A DNA stretch of 64,000 nucleotides from the NCBI GenBank assembly GCA_022072225.1, contig JAJVIC010000002.1, positions 820,404-884,403 on the forward strand, read 5' to 3'. The stretch comes from Bacteroidia bacterium (GTDB taxonomy: Bacteria > Bacteroidota > Bacteroidia > SXHM01). This document shows, piece by piece, positions 17,865 through 26,564 of the stretch (its first letter is position 1; each line of letters opens with the position of its first letter). The notes below the pieces were generated by a model. The model did not search any database. It saw nothing but the letters and a program-made list of their open reading frames with translations, and was not told the DNA's origin. Made by a program: the position numbers and the translations under genes.

Positions 17865-19295
17865 GTGCAAACCGCCCCCCTCCTCTTCAAACATTTTCAG
17901 CACACCCCCACGGGCGACCAAACTGCGCTGATTGAAAAACTGGCTGCATTTATAAATCCCGACAGTGAGCGCAAAATATTTGTTATTAAAGGCTATGCAG
18001 GCACCGGTAAAACCAGTATGGTAAGCGCAATAGCCAAAACACTTTCGCGCTTGGATAAAACTACCGTATTGCTTGCACCAACAGGTAGAGCCGCAAAAGT
18101 ATTAAGCAATTATACAGGCCGCAAAGCCTTTACCGTTCACAAAATAATTTACCGTATGAAAGTGGCACCGCATGGTGGTGCTTATTTTCAGCTGAAAGAA
18201 AACACGTTCAGCAACGCAGTTTTTATTGTGGACGAAGCCTCCATGATTTCGGGCAGCGAAAACACCGGCAACTTTGCACAATCGGGCAACCTGCTTGACG
18301 ACCTGATGCAGTTTGTAGAAAACGGAGTAAACTGCAAAATCATTTTCATTGGCGATGTGGCGCAATTACCGCCTGTGGGACTATTGGTAAGTCTGGCATT
18401 GGATGTAAAATATATGGAAAGCCGGTTTTTCGGACAAAAAATTGACACCATTACCCTGCGCGAAGTAGTACGTCAGCAAAAAGATTCAGGAATACTTGCC
18501 AACGCCACTACCCTGCGCAGCAACCTTGAAAACAAAATAAAACAGATCAGTATTCAGCTTTATCCCGATGTAAAAAAAATCACAGGCAATGAACTGGAAG
18601 ACGCGCTGAATGAGGCTTACCGCGAATACGGAAGAGATGGCTGTATTTTTATAACACGTTCAAACAAACGTGCCTACCAATACAATCAGGAAGTACGTAC
18701 CCGCCTGCTGGGGCGCGAAGAAGAAATTTCGCCCGGTGATTACCTGATGGTGGTAAAAAACAACTACCACTGGCTGCCTCCCGAATCGGAAGCCGGCTTT
18801 ATTGCCAATGGCGATATGATTGAACTGCTGAAAATAAAAAACATAGATGCCACGCATGGCTTTCGCTTTGGCGATGCCACTTTCAGAATGCTTGACTATC
18901 CCGACCAGCCGACCATTGAAGGAAAAGTGATATTAGATACCATAGCATCGGAATCACCATCTCTCACATTTGAGCAAAGCAATGAATTGTATCAGGCAGT
19001 TGCGCAGCAATACAAAGACATTCCGTTAAAAATTGAGCGCAATAAAAAGATAAAAGAAGACCCGTTTTACAATGCCCTGCAAATAAAATTCGGATACGCT
19101 GTTACCTGCCACAAAGCACAAGGCGGACAATGGTCGGCAGTGTTTGTTGACCAAGGCTACCTCACCGATGAAATGGTAAATACAGAATACCTGCGCTGGC
19201 TCTACACCGCGTTTACACGCGCTTCACAAAAATTGTACTTGGTAAACTTCAGCGAGCAGTTTTTCAAACCCTCTCCTTTGGAGAGGGAAGAGTGA
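17865..19295 (+). CDS. RecD-like ATP-dependent DNA helicase (superfamily 1)
   Basis: The 476-residue protein has a Walker A motif GYAGTGKT (residues 43-50), a DEAS-type Walker B (IVDEASMI), motif III GDVAQLPPVG and a C-terminal UvrD_C_2-like region with AVTCHKAQGGQW and YTAFTRAS. It resembles the AAA_30/UvrD_C_2 RecD-like helicases common in Bacteroidota, lacking the RecBCD-type N-terminal domain. The start is GTG at 17865. The final residues (PSPLEREE) are encoded by a palindromic ccctctcc-ttt-ggagaggg element that resembles intergenic repeats elsewhere in the window, so the C terminus has probably been extended by it. Confidence 0.9.
   Translation: MQTAPLLFKHFQHTPTGDQTALIEKLAAFINPDSERKIFVIKGYAGTGKTSMVSAIAKTLSRLDKTTVLLAPTGRAAKVLSNYTGRKAFTVHKIIYRMKVAPHGGAYFQLKENTFSNAVFIVDEASMISGSENTGNFAQSGNLLDDLMQFVENGVNCKIIFIGDVAQLPPVGLLVSLALDVKYMESRFFGQKIDTITLREVVRQQKDSGILANATTLRSNLENKIKQISIQLYPDVKKITGNELEDALNEAYREYGRDGCIFITRSNKRAYQYNQEVRTRLLGREEEISPGDYLMVVKNNYHWLPPESEAGFIANGDMIELLKIKNIDATHGFRFGDATFRMLDYPDQPTIEGKVILDTIASESPSLTFEQSNELYQAVAQQYKDIPLKIERNKKIKEDPFYNALQIKFGYAVTCHKAQGGQWSAVFVDQGYLTDEMVNTEYLRWLYTAFTRASQKLYLVNFSEQFFKPSPLEREE
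19269..19287. repeat. G/C-rich palindromic repeat inside the 3' end of the helicase gene
   Basis: The palindrome ccctctcc-ttt-ggagaggg is followed by aagagtgagg. It resembles elements at 21393, 21462, 60647 and 63247. It encodes the last residues of the helicase and may also act as its terminator hairpin. Confidence 0.65.
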
Positions 19296-19301
19296 GGCAT
19301 T

Positions 19302-20483
19302 TTAAGTCCGCGCCTTAATCATTTGTTTTTTGTGCTTCACTTCATCAATCTCAATCTTGCTGATGATTTCGTACATAATCTCTGTAGTACCTGCGCCTAC
19401 AGTCATCAGACGAATATCTCTGAATGAGCGGGCAATACCATAGTCTTCCATGTATCCCCAGCCACCATGAACCTGCAATGCTTCGTTGATAACGTTGAAA
19501 GCCTCTTCACATACAAAAGCTTTGGCAATAGAAATAATTTTGTAAGCCTCGGGGCCTTTTTCAATAAACTCAGCAACCGCACGGTATGACAATGATCGGC
19601 ATGCTTCAACTGTAATGCTCATTTTGGCCAACTTATGGCGCAACACTTGAAATTTTCCAATCGGACGACCAAAAGCTTCGCGCTCTTTCATGTATTTTTT
19701 AGCCTTTTCCATTGCAGATTCCGCAGCAGCGGTGCCGGTAATAGAAGCGATTAAACGCTCTTCCTGGAAATTGCTCATGATGTAGTAGAAGCCAAAATTC
19801 TGTTCGCCCAGCAAAGCAGATTTTGGAACAATACAATTTTCGAAAAACAATTCGCCTGTATCAGACGAGTGCATTCCTAATTTGTTGTGAATAGAATTGG
19901 CAGAAAATCCCGGTGTTTTAGTGTCAAATAATAAAAGCGAAAGACTATGTCCTTCGCCTGTGCGGACCGCCAACACTATAAAATCAGCCATTGTTCCGTT
20001 GGTTATAAATGTTTTAGCGCCATTCACCACAAAATGGTCACCTTTATCCACAGCGGTTGTTTTTATTCCTCCTACATCCGAACCGGCTCCCGGTTCAGTG
20101 ATTCCAAGTGCAGCAATTTTTTCGCCTCGCAAAGCAGGAGCCAGATATTTTTGTTTCTGCTCTTCGGTTCCCAATGCATTAATTACCGGTAAAGGTAAAT
20201 AGGTGTGTGCATATAAAGACATGGAAAGTCCGCCAATGTTGGCCTGCGACAATTCTTCAGCAATTACCACAGCCGCCCACATATCCATTCCGCTTCCGCC
20301 ATATGCTACCGGAAAGCTTACGCCAAAAAAACCCTGCTCTCCCATTTTGCGAAACACTTCGCGTTCGCAGATTTTTTCTTTTTCCCACTTTTCAATATTG
20401 GGGCGGATTTCTTTATCAACAAATTGCGAAAAGCTCTCGCGGAGCAGGTTGTGTTCTTCGGTAAAAGGATTGGTGTTGTACAT
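19302..20483 (-). CDS. Acyl-CoA dehydrogenase, isovaleryl-CoA dehydrogenase-like
   Basis: The 393-residue flavoprotein carries the acyl-CoA dehydrogenase signatures GITEPGAGSDVGGIKTTA and QVHGGWGYMEDYGIARSFRD. The usual catalytic Glu near the C terminus (Glu376 of MCAD) is replaced by Ala364 in GAGTTEIM, as in isovaleryl-CoA dehydrogenase. The alternative Glu used by that enzyme (in LDLERLV) is matched by E242 in NFQEERLIA. With the carboxylase and hydratase genes upstream, this supports a role in leucine catabolism (isovaleryl-CoA to 3-methylcrotonyl-CoA). Other branched or long-chain substrates remain possible. It is the last gene of the minus-strand acyl-CoA cluster, 42 nt after the BKACE gene. 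Confidence 0.85.
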   Translation of the reverse strand: MYNTNPFTEEHNLLRESFSQFVDKEIRPNIEKWEKEKICEREVFRKMGEQGFFGVSFPVAYGGSGMDMWAAVVIAEELSQANIGGLSMSLYAHTYLPLPVINALGTEEQKQKYLAPALRGEKIAALGITEPGAGSDVGGIKTTAVDKGDHFVVNGAKTFITNGTMADFIVLAVRTGEGHSLSLLLFDTKTPGFSANSIHNKLGMHSSDTGELFFENCIVPKSALLGEQNFGFYYIMSNFQEERLIASITGTAAAESAMEKAKKYMKEREAFGRPIGKFQVLRHKLAKMSITVEACRSLSYRAVAEFIEKGPEAYKIISIAKAFVCEEAFNVINEALQVHGGWGYMEDYGIARSFRDIRLMTVGAGTTEIMYEIISKIEIDEVKHKKQMIKART

Positions 20484-20525
20484 TTTTATAAAATTAAGTT
20501 TTGAATTTATTGATTTTAATGTTGT

Positions 20526-21428
20526 TTATTTCTTCAACGGAATATTAAGCATAGCACGGGTTTCTTCAATACTCGCCACTTCCCTGCCCAGCATGCGAAC
20601 CAGTTTTGCAGCGGCATCAATCAACTCTCCGTTGCTCTTTGCCATTTCGCCTTCGGGCAGGTAAAAATTATCTTCCAGTCCTGCACGGATATGGCCGTCA
20701 ACCGTAATAGCCGCAGCAATGGCCTGCCATTGTTTACGCCCGATACCAATCACCTGCCAGTGAGAACCCGCAGGTACACACGATGCCTGATGCAAAATGT
20801 TTTTAGTAGAAATAGGAATACCTCCTAACACGCCCATTACAAAACTGAATACATACGGTTTTTGTAAAAGTCCCATATCGATTAAAGGCTCAGCATTATT
20901 GATGTGTCCGTTATCAAACACTTCCATCTCGGGAATTGTTCCGGCTTCTTTCATTTTTTCCAGATAAAACTGAATATCACTGAACGGATTTTGAAACACA
21001 AAATCATGGTAAAACTTTTTGTGCTTGGCAGAATAAATTCCATAGTTCATACTGCCCATGTTCAGCGCTGCCATATCGGGTTTCAAAGCCGTAATATGAT
21101 GAATACGCTCTTCTCTTGAAAGCCCAACTGCTCCTGTGCTGTAATTGATAATTGCAGTAGGACAAAGCTTGCGAACCTCTTCTCCTATCTGTCTGTAAGT
21201 CTCAATATCATAAGCCGGTGAACCGTCATCCTGCCTCGCATGAATGTGTAATACACTTGCGCCTGCATCCACAGCACGTTTACCTTCTTCAGCAATTTCT
21301 TTTGGTGTGTATGGAATATAAGGACATTGTTCACGCCTTGCCAATACTCCTGTTAATGATGCGGTGATTACTATCTTCTTAGCCCCACCCAACCTCCCCG
21401 AAGGGGAGGAGTTTGATTTGTTTTCCAT
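20526..21428 (-). CDS. BKACE family enzyme (3-keto-5-aminohexanoate cleavage protein-like)
   Basis: The 300-residue protein is a TIM-barrel beta-keto acid cleavage enzyme. Visible features are the start of the barrel KKIVITASLTG, the Zn-binding SVLHIHARQDDG (H61, H63), NYSTG and the C-terminal region GHIRAGLEDNFYLPEG. BKACE enzymes convert a beta-keto acid plus acetyl-CoA into acetoacetate and a new acyl-CoA. The founding member acts in lysine fermentation; here the gene sits in a leucine-type acyl-CoA cluster. Family members normally begin close to KKIVITA; the extra N-terminal MENKSNSSPSGRLGGA is encoded by a palindromic repeat element (21381-21412). The 65-nt spacer to the hydratase gene holds another copy. 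Confidence 0.88.
   Translation of the reverse strand: MENKSNSSPSGRLGGAKKIVITASLTGVLARREQCPYIPYTPKEIAEEGKRAVDAGASVLHIHARQDDGSPAYDIETYRQIGEEVRKLCPTAIINYSTGAVGLSREERIHHITALKPDMAALNMGSMNYGIYSAKHKKFYHDFVFQNPFSDIQFYLEKMKEAGTIPEMEVFDNGHINNAEPLIDMGLLQKPYVFSFVMGVLGGIPISTKNILHQASCVPAGSHWQVIGIGRKQWQAIAAAITVDGHIRAGLEDNFYLPEGEMAKSNGELIDAAAKLVRMLGREVASIEETRAMLNIPLKK
21381..21412. repeat. G/C-rich palindromic element inside the 5' end of the BKACE gene
   Basis: The core is cctcccc-gaa-ggggagg (21393-21409), flanked by agccccacccaa. It encodes SPSGRLGGAKK at the N terminus of the enzyme. Confidence 0.7.
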
Positions 21429-21460
21429 ATTATATTTTTATTTTCATATTGTGCTTTAAA

Positions 21461-21489
21461 GTCTCCCCTTTGGGGAGATTTAGAGGGGC
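21461..21489. repeat. G/C-rich palindromic element in the hydratase-BKACE spacer
   Basis: The core is tctcccc-ttt-ggggaga (21462-21478), followed by tttagaggggct. It is the same element family as at 21381, in the opposite setting (non-coding), only 50 bp away. Confidence 0.7.
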
Positions 21490-21492
21490 TGC

Positions 21493-22314
21493 CTATTTCC
21501 CCTTCCACTCCGGTTTTCTTTTCTGCATAAACGCCATCATCCCTTCTGCAGCATCTTCAGTCTGTATAGCTTGTCCAAGCATTTCTTTGAGGTATTTATG
21601 TGCTTCGGCAGCAGGTATATTTTTCAGATTATCAAACGCCTGCAAACCTAAACGAATTGCCGAAGGCGAATATTGGAAAATTTCATCAACCAACATCTGA
21701 ACTTCCGAATCCAATTTCTCGCTTTCAACAACTTTACTCACTAATCCAAGTTTCTCTGCTTCTTCTGCTGTGGCTGATTTTGCGCGAATACAAAAATCCA
21801 GCACTGCACGTGGCGGCATAATCTGCAACATGCTTTGCATTACCTGAAACGGGAATAATCCTCTTTTTACTTCGGGCAAACTGAAGGTTGAGTTTGGTGT
21901 AGCAAGTACATGTGTACACCCACAAATAATTAAAAAACCGCCAGCAAAAACTGGCGCATGAACTTTGGCGATGCAAGGTTTATGCAAGTTATTAAAAATA
22001 TCTCCCATTACCACTTCTCCGCTTGGTTCAGGAACAGTTGAAACAGTTGCTTCCGATTGTCCTGCAAATGCTTTTAAATCTGCACCTGCACAGAACACAT
22101 CGCCTTTTGCAGCAATCACCACAGCCCATATTTCGTGATTATAGTGTGCATAATTCAGCGCAAAAGCAAGTTCTTTAAACAATACAGGATTCAGTGCATT
22201 CTTCTTTTCAGGGCGGTTTAACGTCAGTGTAAGCAATTGATTGTTTTCTTCCACCAGCAAATGAGCAAACGTATATTCTTTGAGCTTTAAAGCCTGTTCA
22301 GCAGTATAAATCAT
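21493..22314 (-). CDS. Enoyl-CoA hydratase/isomerase family protein, probable methylglutaconyl-CoA hydratase
   Basis: The 273-residue crotonase-fold protein has the oxyanion-hole segments IAAKGDVFCAGADLKAF (about 67-83) and HAPVFAGGFLIICGC. Its start overlaps the stop of the carboxylase alpha subunit (ATGA at 22311-22314), so translation is coupled. With a methylcrotonyl-type carboxylase in the same operon, hydration of 3-methylglutaconyl-CoA to HMG-CoA is the likely reaction; sequence alone would allow other enoyl-CoA substrates. Confidence 0.85.
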   Translation of the reverse strand: MIYTAEQALKLKEYTFAHLLVEENNQLLTLTLNRPEKKNALNPVLFKELAFALNYAHYNHEIWAVVIAAKGDVFCAGADLKAFAGQSEATVSTVPEPSGEVVMGDIFNNLHKPCIAKVHAPVFAGGFLIICGCTHVLATPNSTFSLPEVKRGLFPFQVMQSMLQIMPPRAVLDFCIRAKSATAEEAEKLGLVSKVVESEKLDSEVQMLVDEIFQYSPSAIRLGLQAFDNLKNIPAAEAHKYLKEMLGQAIQTEDAAEGMMAFMQKRKPEWKGK

Positions 22315-24284
22315 TCCTTCATTTTTAATAAAACGGTTCCTGCTTCCACAAAGTTTTTATCGCTCACGTAAACCTCTTCCACTTCACCATCAGCATGTGC
22401 TTCAATGGTGGTTTCCATTTTCATGGAACTCATTACCAGCAGTCCTTTTCCGCTTTGCACTTTGTCGCCTGCTTTCACCAATACTTTTACAATTTCGCCC
22501 GGCATGGGAGCAACATAACCATCTTTTGCATTTGCAGCTCCGGGTTCAGGGAAACGGGGTACTTCTTTAAATTTAAAAGTTCCTGCCGAAGGATGTTGGA
22601 TAAAAAACTCATCGTTCTTATTCGCAATAAAAAAATATTTGCGGCAACCATCAAAACTACATCCCATAAAGTTTCGATTACTGTCACCGGCCTGCAACTC
22701 AAAATTCTTTTCGCCTATTTTAATCTTAAACTTTCTTTTGTAAAGGTAAGTATATTCAACCTTTATTTGTTCACCGTTAAATTCTAAAACATAAAACTGC
22801 GGCTGGTAAAAAACATTTCTCCAACCTAACATACTCTGAGGAAAAATATGGTGCTCATTCCTGTTTAAATATTCAAAAACGGTAACAACAGCTGCCATTT
22901 CATTTTTCTCATCATCTGTTACAACTCTTTTATAATCTGAATATTCGCGCTCAATCAGTTTGGTATCAAAACTGCCGTCAGCAAACGAAGGATTTTTTAA
23001 TAACTCAATGAGAAAATCCTTATTGGTTGTAATTCCGAGAATGCTCATTTTATTGAGTGCGTAGATAAGATGAGCAATAGATCCTTCGCGTTTATCAGAA
23101 ACCGAAATTACTTTAGCAATCATGGAATCGTAAAACACACTTATCTCCGAGCCGCTGGTTACACCTGTATCGTAGCGCAAGTTTTGCAGATGTGGCTCCT
23201 GGTAGAAAACTAATTCTCCTGTTGCAGGAAAGAAATTATTTTCAGGATCTTCCGCACAAATTCTTACTTCAATGGAATGACCCATTTGTTGAATATTTTC
23301 GCTGGTAAACTGCAATGGCATTCCTTGTGCAACCTCAATCTGAAGCCTCACAAGATCAAGCCAGGTAACGGTTTCCGTAACAGGATGCTCAACCTGAAGG
23401 CGTGCATTTACTTCCAGAAAATAATAACTCTGATCTTCGGGCGAGAATAAAAACTCTACTGTTCCGGCACTGGTATATTTAACTGCTTTTGCAAGCTCAA
23501 CAGCAGAATTACCCATCTCCGCGCGCAGTTCAGGTGTTAATGAGGGTGACGGACTTTCTTCAATCACTTTTTGGTAACGCCTTTGCATAGAGCATTCGCG
23601 GTCAAAAAAGTGAGTGTAGTTTCCATGTGTGTCGCCAAAAATCTGAAACTCTATGTGTTTAGCTTTGGGAAAATATTTTTCCATTAACAACGTGCCGTCA
23701 CCAAAACTTTTTTCCGCTTCGCGCTTGGCAGCTTCAAAAGCTTCTTGCAGTTCAGAGGCTTTATTGACTATGCGCATTCCTTTCCCCCCTCCCCCGGCAC
23801 TTGCTTTTAATAATACCGGATAGCCAATTTCTCCGGCTTCGTATTTAAAACGCTCAAAATTCTGGTCGTCACCGCTGTATCCGGGAACTACAGGAACACC
23901 GGCATTTATTGCAATTTCCTTTGCGCCTTTTTTAGATCCTAATTTTTCAATGGCCTTGTGTGTTGGTCCTATGAAAATAATTCCTTCGTCTTTGCAGCGT
24001 TTTGCAAACGAAGCATTCTCTGAAAGAAAGCCATATCCGGGATGTATTGCATCTGCTCCCGAACGCTTTGCTGCATCAATAATTTTATCCTGTACAAGGT
24101 AACTCTCAGAAGCATGTGTTCCGCCAATACAAATGGCTTCATCACAGGCTTTCGTAAATAATGCATTGTTATCCGCATCCGAATACACTGCAACACTTGT
24201 AATACCCATATCTTGTGCCGTGCGTGCAATTCGAATAGCTATTTCACCCCGGTTGGCAATTAGTATTTTTTTTATCTTAGTCAT
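22311..24284 (-). CDS. Acyl-CoA carboxylase alpha subunit (biotin carboxylase plus biotinyl domain), methylcrotonyl-type
   Basis: From the ATG at 24284 the product has 657 residues; a TTG two codons upstream is also possible. The N-terminal 445 residues are a biotin carboxylase (ANRGEIAIRIART, KASAGGGGKGMRIV, EFQIFGD..., LEVNARLQVEHPVTE). A linker follows, then a C-terminal biotinyl domain whose biotin-accepting lysine is K622 in MSSMKMET. The size and the fusion of carrier domain to carboxylase fit methylcrotonyl-CoA or propionyl/geranyl-CoA carboxylases. The gene is 12 nt downstream of the beta subunit. Together with the dehydrogenase and hydratase genes the 3-methylcrotonyl-CoA assignment is the most economical. 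Confidence 0.9.
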   Translation of the reverse strand: MTKIKKILIANRGEIAIRIARTAQDMGITSVAVYSDADNNALFTKACDEAICIGGTHASESYLVQDKIIDAAKRSGADAIHPGYGFLSENASFAKRCKDEGIIFIGPTHKAIEKLGSKKGAKEIAINAGVPVVPGYSGDDQNFERFKYEAGEIGYPVLLKASAGGGGKGMRIVNKASELQEAFEAAKREAEKSFGDGTLLMEKYFPKAKHIEFQIFGDTHGNYTHFFDRECSMQRRYQKVIEESPSPSLTPELRAEMGNSAVELAKAVKYTSAGTVEFLFSPEDQSYYFLEVNARLQVEHPVTETVTWLDLVRLQIEVAQGMPLQFTSENIQQMGHSIEVRICAEDPENNFFPATGELVFYQEPHLQNLRYDTGVTSGSEISVFYDSMIAKVISVSDKREGSIAHLIYALNKMSILGITTNKDFLIELLKNPSFADGSFDTKLIEREYSDYKRVVTDDEKNEMAAVVTVFEYLNRNEHHIFPQSMLGWRNVFYQPQFYVLEFNGEQIKVEYTYLYKRKFKIKIGEKNFELQAGDSNRNFMGCSFDGCRKYFFIANKNDEFFIQHPSAGTFKFKEVPRFPEPGAANAKDGYVAPMPGEIVKVLVKAGDKVQSGKGLLVMSSMKMETTIEAHADGEVEEVYVSDKNFVEAGTVLLKMKE

Positions 24285-24296
24285 ATTCAATCCCGT

Positions 24297-25889
24297 TTAC
24301 ATTCTGAATACTCCAAATCCTTCGGCACCTTTAAACGCTGTGTTATGAATTACAATCATGCACAGTTTTAAATAATTTCTTGTTTCGCGCGGGTCAATTA
24401 CTCCATCGTCCCAAAGTTGTCCGCTTGCATACCATGCGTTGCTCTGCTTCTCGGCTTCCTTAACCATGTATTGCGCCATCTGTTTACCTTGTTCTTCATC
24501 ATAAGCAATTCCTGATTTCTCGGCTGCTGCGCGACCAATAATCTGCATCACTCCTGCCAGCTGGTCCGGACCCATTACAGCAATTTTAGAATGAGGATAA
24601 CTGAACAAAAATCTTGGCTTGTAAGCTCTTCCGCACATGGCGTAGTTTCCTGCTCCGTAACTCGCGCCTGTAATAATGGTGATTGCCGGAACAGTAGAAT
24701 TACTTACTGCATTAATCAGCTTCGCACCATTCTTAATAATTCCTTCTTCTTCGTATTTCTTCCCTACCATAAAGCCCGTAATATTTTGCAGAAAAAGCAA
24801 TGGTGTATTATTCTGATTACAAAGCTGGATAAACTGCGCACCTTTATTTGCAGCCTCAGAAAACAACACTCCGTTATTGGCTATAATTCCAATTCTGAAA
24901 CCATTGATACTGGCATAACCGGTAACCAACGTGCTACCATAAAGCGGCTTAAATTCAGAAAATTCCGAGCCGTCCACAATGCGCGCAATCAGTTCGCGCT
25001 GGTCAAAAGGTATACGCACATCAGCAGAAACTACTCCAAGAATTTCTTCTTTATCGTAAAGCGGTTCCTTTATTTGAATATCGTCTTTGAGATAGGGATC
25101 TTTGAGATTTGAAAGTATTTCGCGTGCTATTCTTATTCCATCCAACTCATCTTCGGCCATGTAGTCCGAAACGCCTGAAATAGTGCTGTGCATTTTTGCT
25201 CCGCCCAGACTTTCTTCATCGGTAACTTCATTGGTAGCCATCTTAACAAGCGGTGGTCCGGCAAGAAAAACCTTGGCTTCGTTCTTTACCATTATCACGT
25301 AATCGCTCATTCCCGGAATGTAGGCGCCACCGGCTGTGCTGTTTCCGAAAACAATAGAAATGGTTGGAATACCTTCCTTTGAACGTCTTGTTATTTCACG
25401 GAAATTAGCTCCGCCATAATTAAATATTTTAGCCTGATCGGGAAGATTGGCTCCTGCCGATTCAACCATATTAATTCCGGGCAAACCGTTTTCCAATGCT
25501 ATTTCTCCGATACGCAATCCTTTCTGCAGCGTAGCGTAATCAATGGCTCCGCCTTTGATGGTGCCCACATTGGAGTTAATCATACATAATCTTCCGCTTA
25601 CGAAACCAATGCCGCATACTATTGTTCCGCCCGCTCCGAAGCCATCCATCCCCCAACCTGCCAACGGACATAATTCCATAAATGGTGAATCGCGGTCGAG
25701 CAATAATTCAATGCGCTCACGCGCTAATAATCTTCCTGCTTTTTTGGTACGGGCAAGGTATTTTTCTTCGCCCTGAAAAAGCGCTTCCTGCATTTTCCCT
25801 TCCAGCTCTTTTATCTTCTCCTGCATCAGGGCAAGATTGTTTTTATAGCTGTCGGAATTGCGGTTTATTTTAGTTTTAAAGACTGACAT
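24297..25889 (-). CDS. Acyl-CoA carboxylase beta subunit (carboxyltransferase), methylcrotonyl-type
   Basis: The 530-residue protein is a carboxyltransferase with paired crotonase-like domains. Features include RLLARERIELLLDRDSPFME at the N terminus, the oxyanion-forming GNSTAGGAYIPGMSDY in the first half and ITGASYGAGNYAMCGRAY in the second, and IANNGVLFSEAANKGAQF. The last is typical of methylcrotonyl-CoA carboxylase beta subunits rather than propionyl-CoA carboxylase. It transfers the carboxyl group from biotin on the alpha subunit. It is the first gene of the minus-strand run that continues through the alpha subunit, hydratase, BKACE and dehydrogenase. Confidence 0.92.
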   Translation of the reverse strand: MSVFKTKINRNSDSYKNNLALMQEKIKELEGKMQEALFQGEEKYLARTKKAGRLLARERIELLLDRDSPFMELCPLAGWGMDGFGAGGTIVCGIGFVSGRLCMINSNVGTIKGGAIDYATLQKGLRIGEIALENGLPGINMVESAGANLPDQAKIFNYGGANFREITRRSKEGIPTISIVFGNSTAGGAYIPGMSDYVIMVKNEAKVFLAGPPLVKMATNEVTDEESLGGAKMHSTISGVSDYMAEDELDGIRIAREILSNLKDPYLKDDIQIKEPLYDKEEILGVVSADVRIPFDQRELIARIVDGSEFSEFKPLYGSTLVTGYASINGFRIGIIANNGVLFSEAANKGAQFIQLCNQNNTPLLFLQNITGFMVGKKYEEEGIIKNGAKLINAVSNSTVPAITIITGASYGAGNYAMCGRAYKPRFLFSYPHSKIAVMGPDQLAGVMQIIGRAAAEKSGIAYDEEQGKQMAQYMVKEAEKQSNAWYASGQLWDDGVIDPRETRNYLKLCMIVIHNTAFKGAEGFGVFRM

Positions 25890-25913
25890 AGTTCTGAAAT
25901 CAGGGCTGTGAAA

Positions 25914-26501
25914 TTACTGCTTTTTCAATATAGACTTTATCCTATCATGCCATTTTTTAAAAGCCACAGGATTCAGAATTCTGATGCGGTGTTCGCTGTT
26001 GAGTTCTTTTAAAGGATCAAACTTTCGTTTGGTTTCCACCACATAAAGCAACTTGCCGATGTGATAAGTAAACTTTACCTGAAAAAGAAATAAAGACAAA
26101 GTACCCACCAAAGCAAGGCTTGTAAGTATCATCAGCGGAATATCGCTCAGTTTGGGACTTCCCGGCAAATCAAGCAATACGGGAACCAAAAAAATTTCAG
26201 CAGCACCCAGTACAGCAATGCTGAAACGGGTAATTCGAAACAGTTTAGTTGTTAATTCAATCTCCAGCCCACTGTCAGTTTTCAGCTTTGTAAGCAGTTC
26301 CACATGCACTATTTCAAGCCAGAGATTTTTTATCAGCAAATAGACATACGGAAAAAAGAAAAGTGCTACCCATATAGCCTGCCTATCACCTTTTACCGCA
26401 AAGAATGTATAAATAAGAGCCACCAGAATAGGAGCTTTCATAATCAGCCATGCAGTTATTGCATCGCCTTCTATCATGTATTTTTTAATCAGTTCTTTCA
26501 T
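25914..26501 (-). CDS. Unknown integral membrane protein
   Basis: The 195-residue protein has four likely membrane helices (about 17-38, 44-62, 92-112 and 121-143) and a basic C-terminal tail (VAFKKWHDRIKSILKKQ). No family is recognised. It lies between the LptD-like gene and the carboxylase beta subunit, all on the minus strand, 24 nt upstream of nothing conserved that would explain it. A transport or envelope role cannot be assigned. Confidence 0.75.
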   Translation of the reverse strand: MKELIKKYMIEGDAITAWLIMKAPILVALIYTFFAVKGDRQAIWVALFFFPYVYLLIKNLWLEIVHVELLTKLKTDSGLEIELTTKLFRITRFSIAVLGAAEIFLVPVLLDLPGSPKLSDIPLMILTSLALVGTLSLFLFQVKFTYHIGKLLYVVETKRKFDPLKELNSEHRIRILNPVAFKKWHDRIKSILKKQ

Positions 26502-26564
26502 GCCATTCGTTTCTTTATAAAAACTTGTGTTCTTGTGATCTTAGTGGTAAAAAATTCCGTGCCC

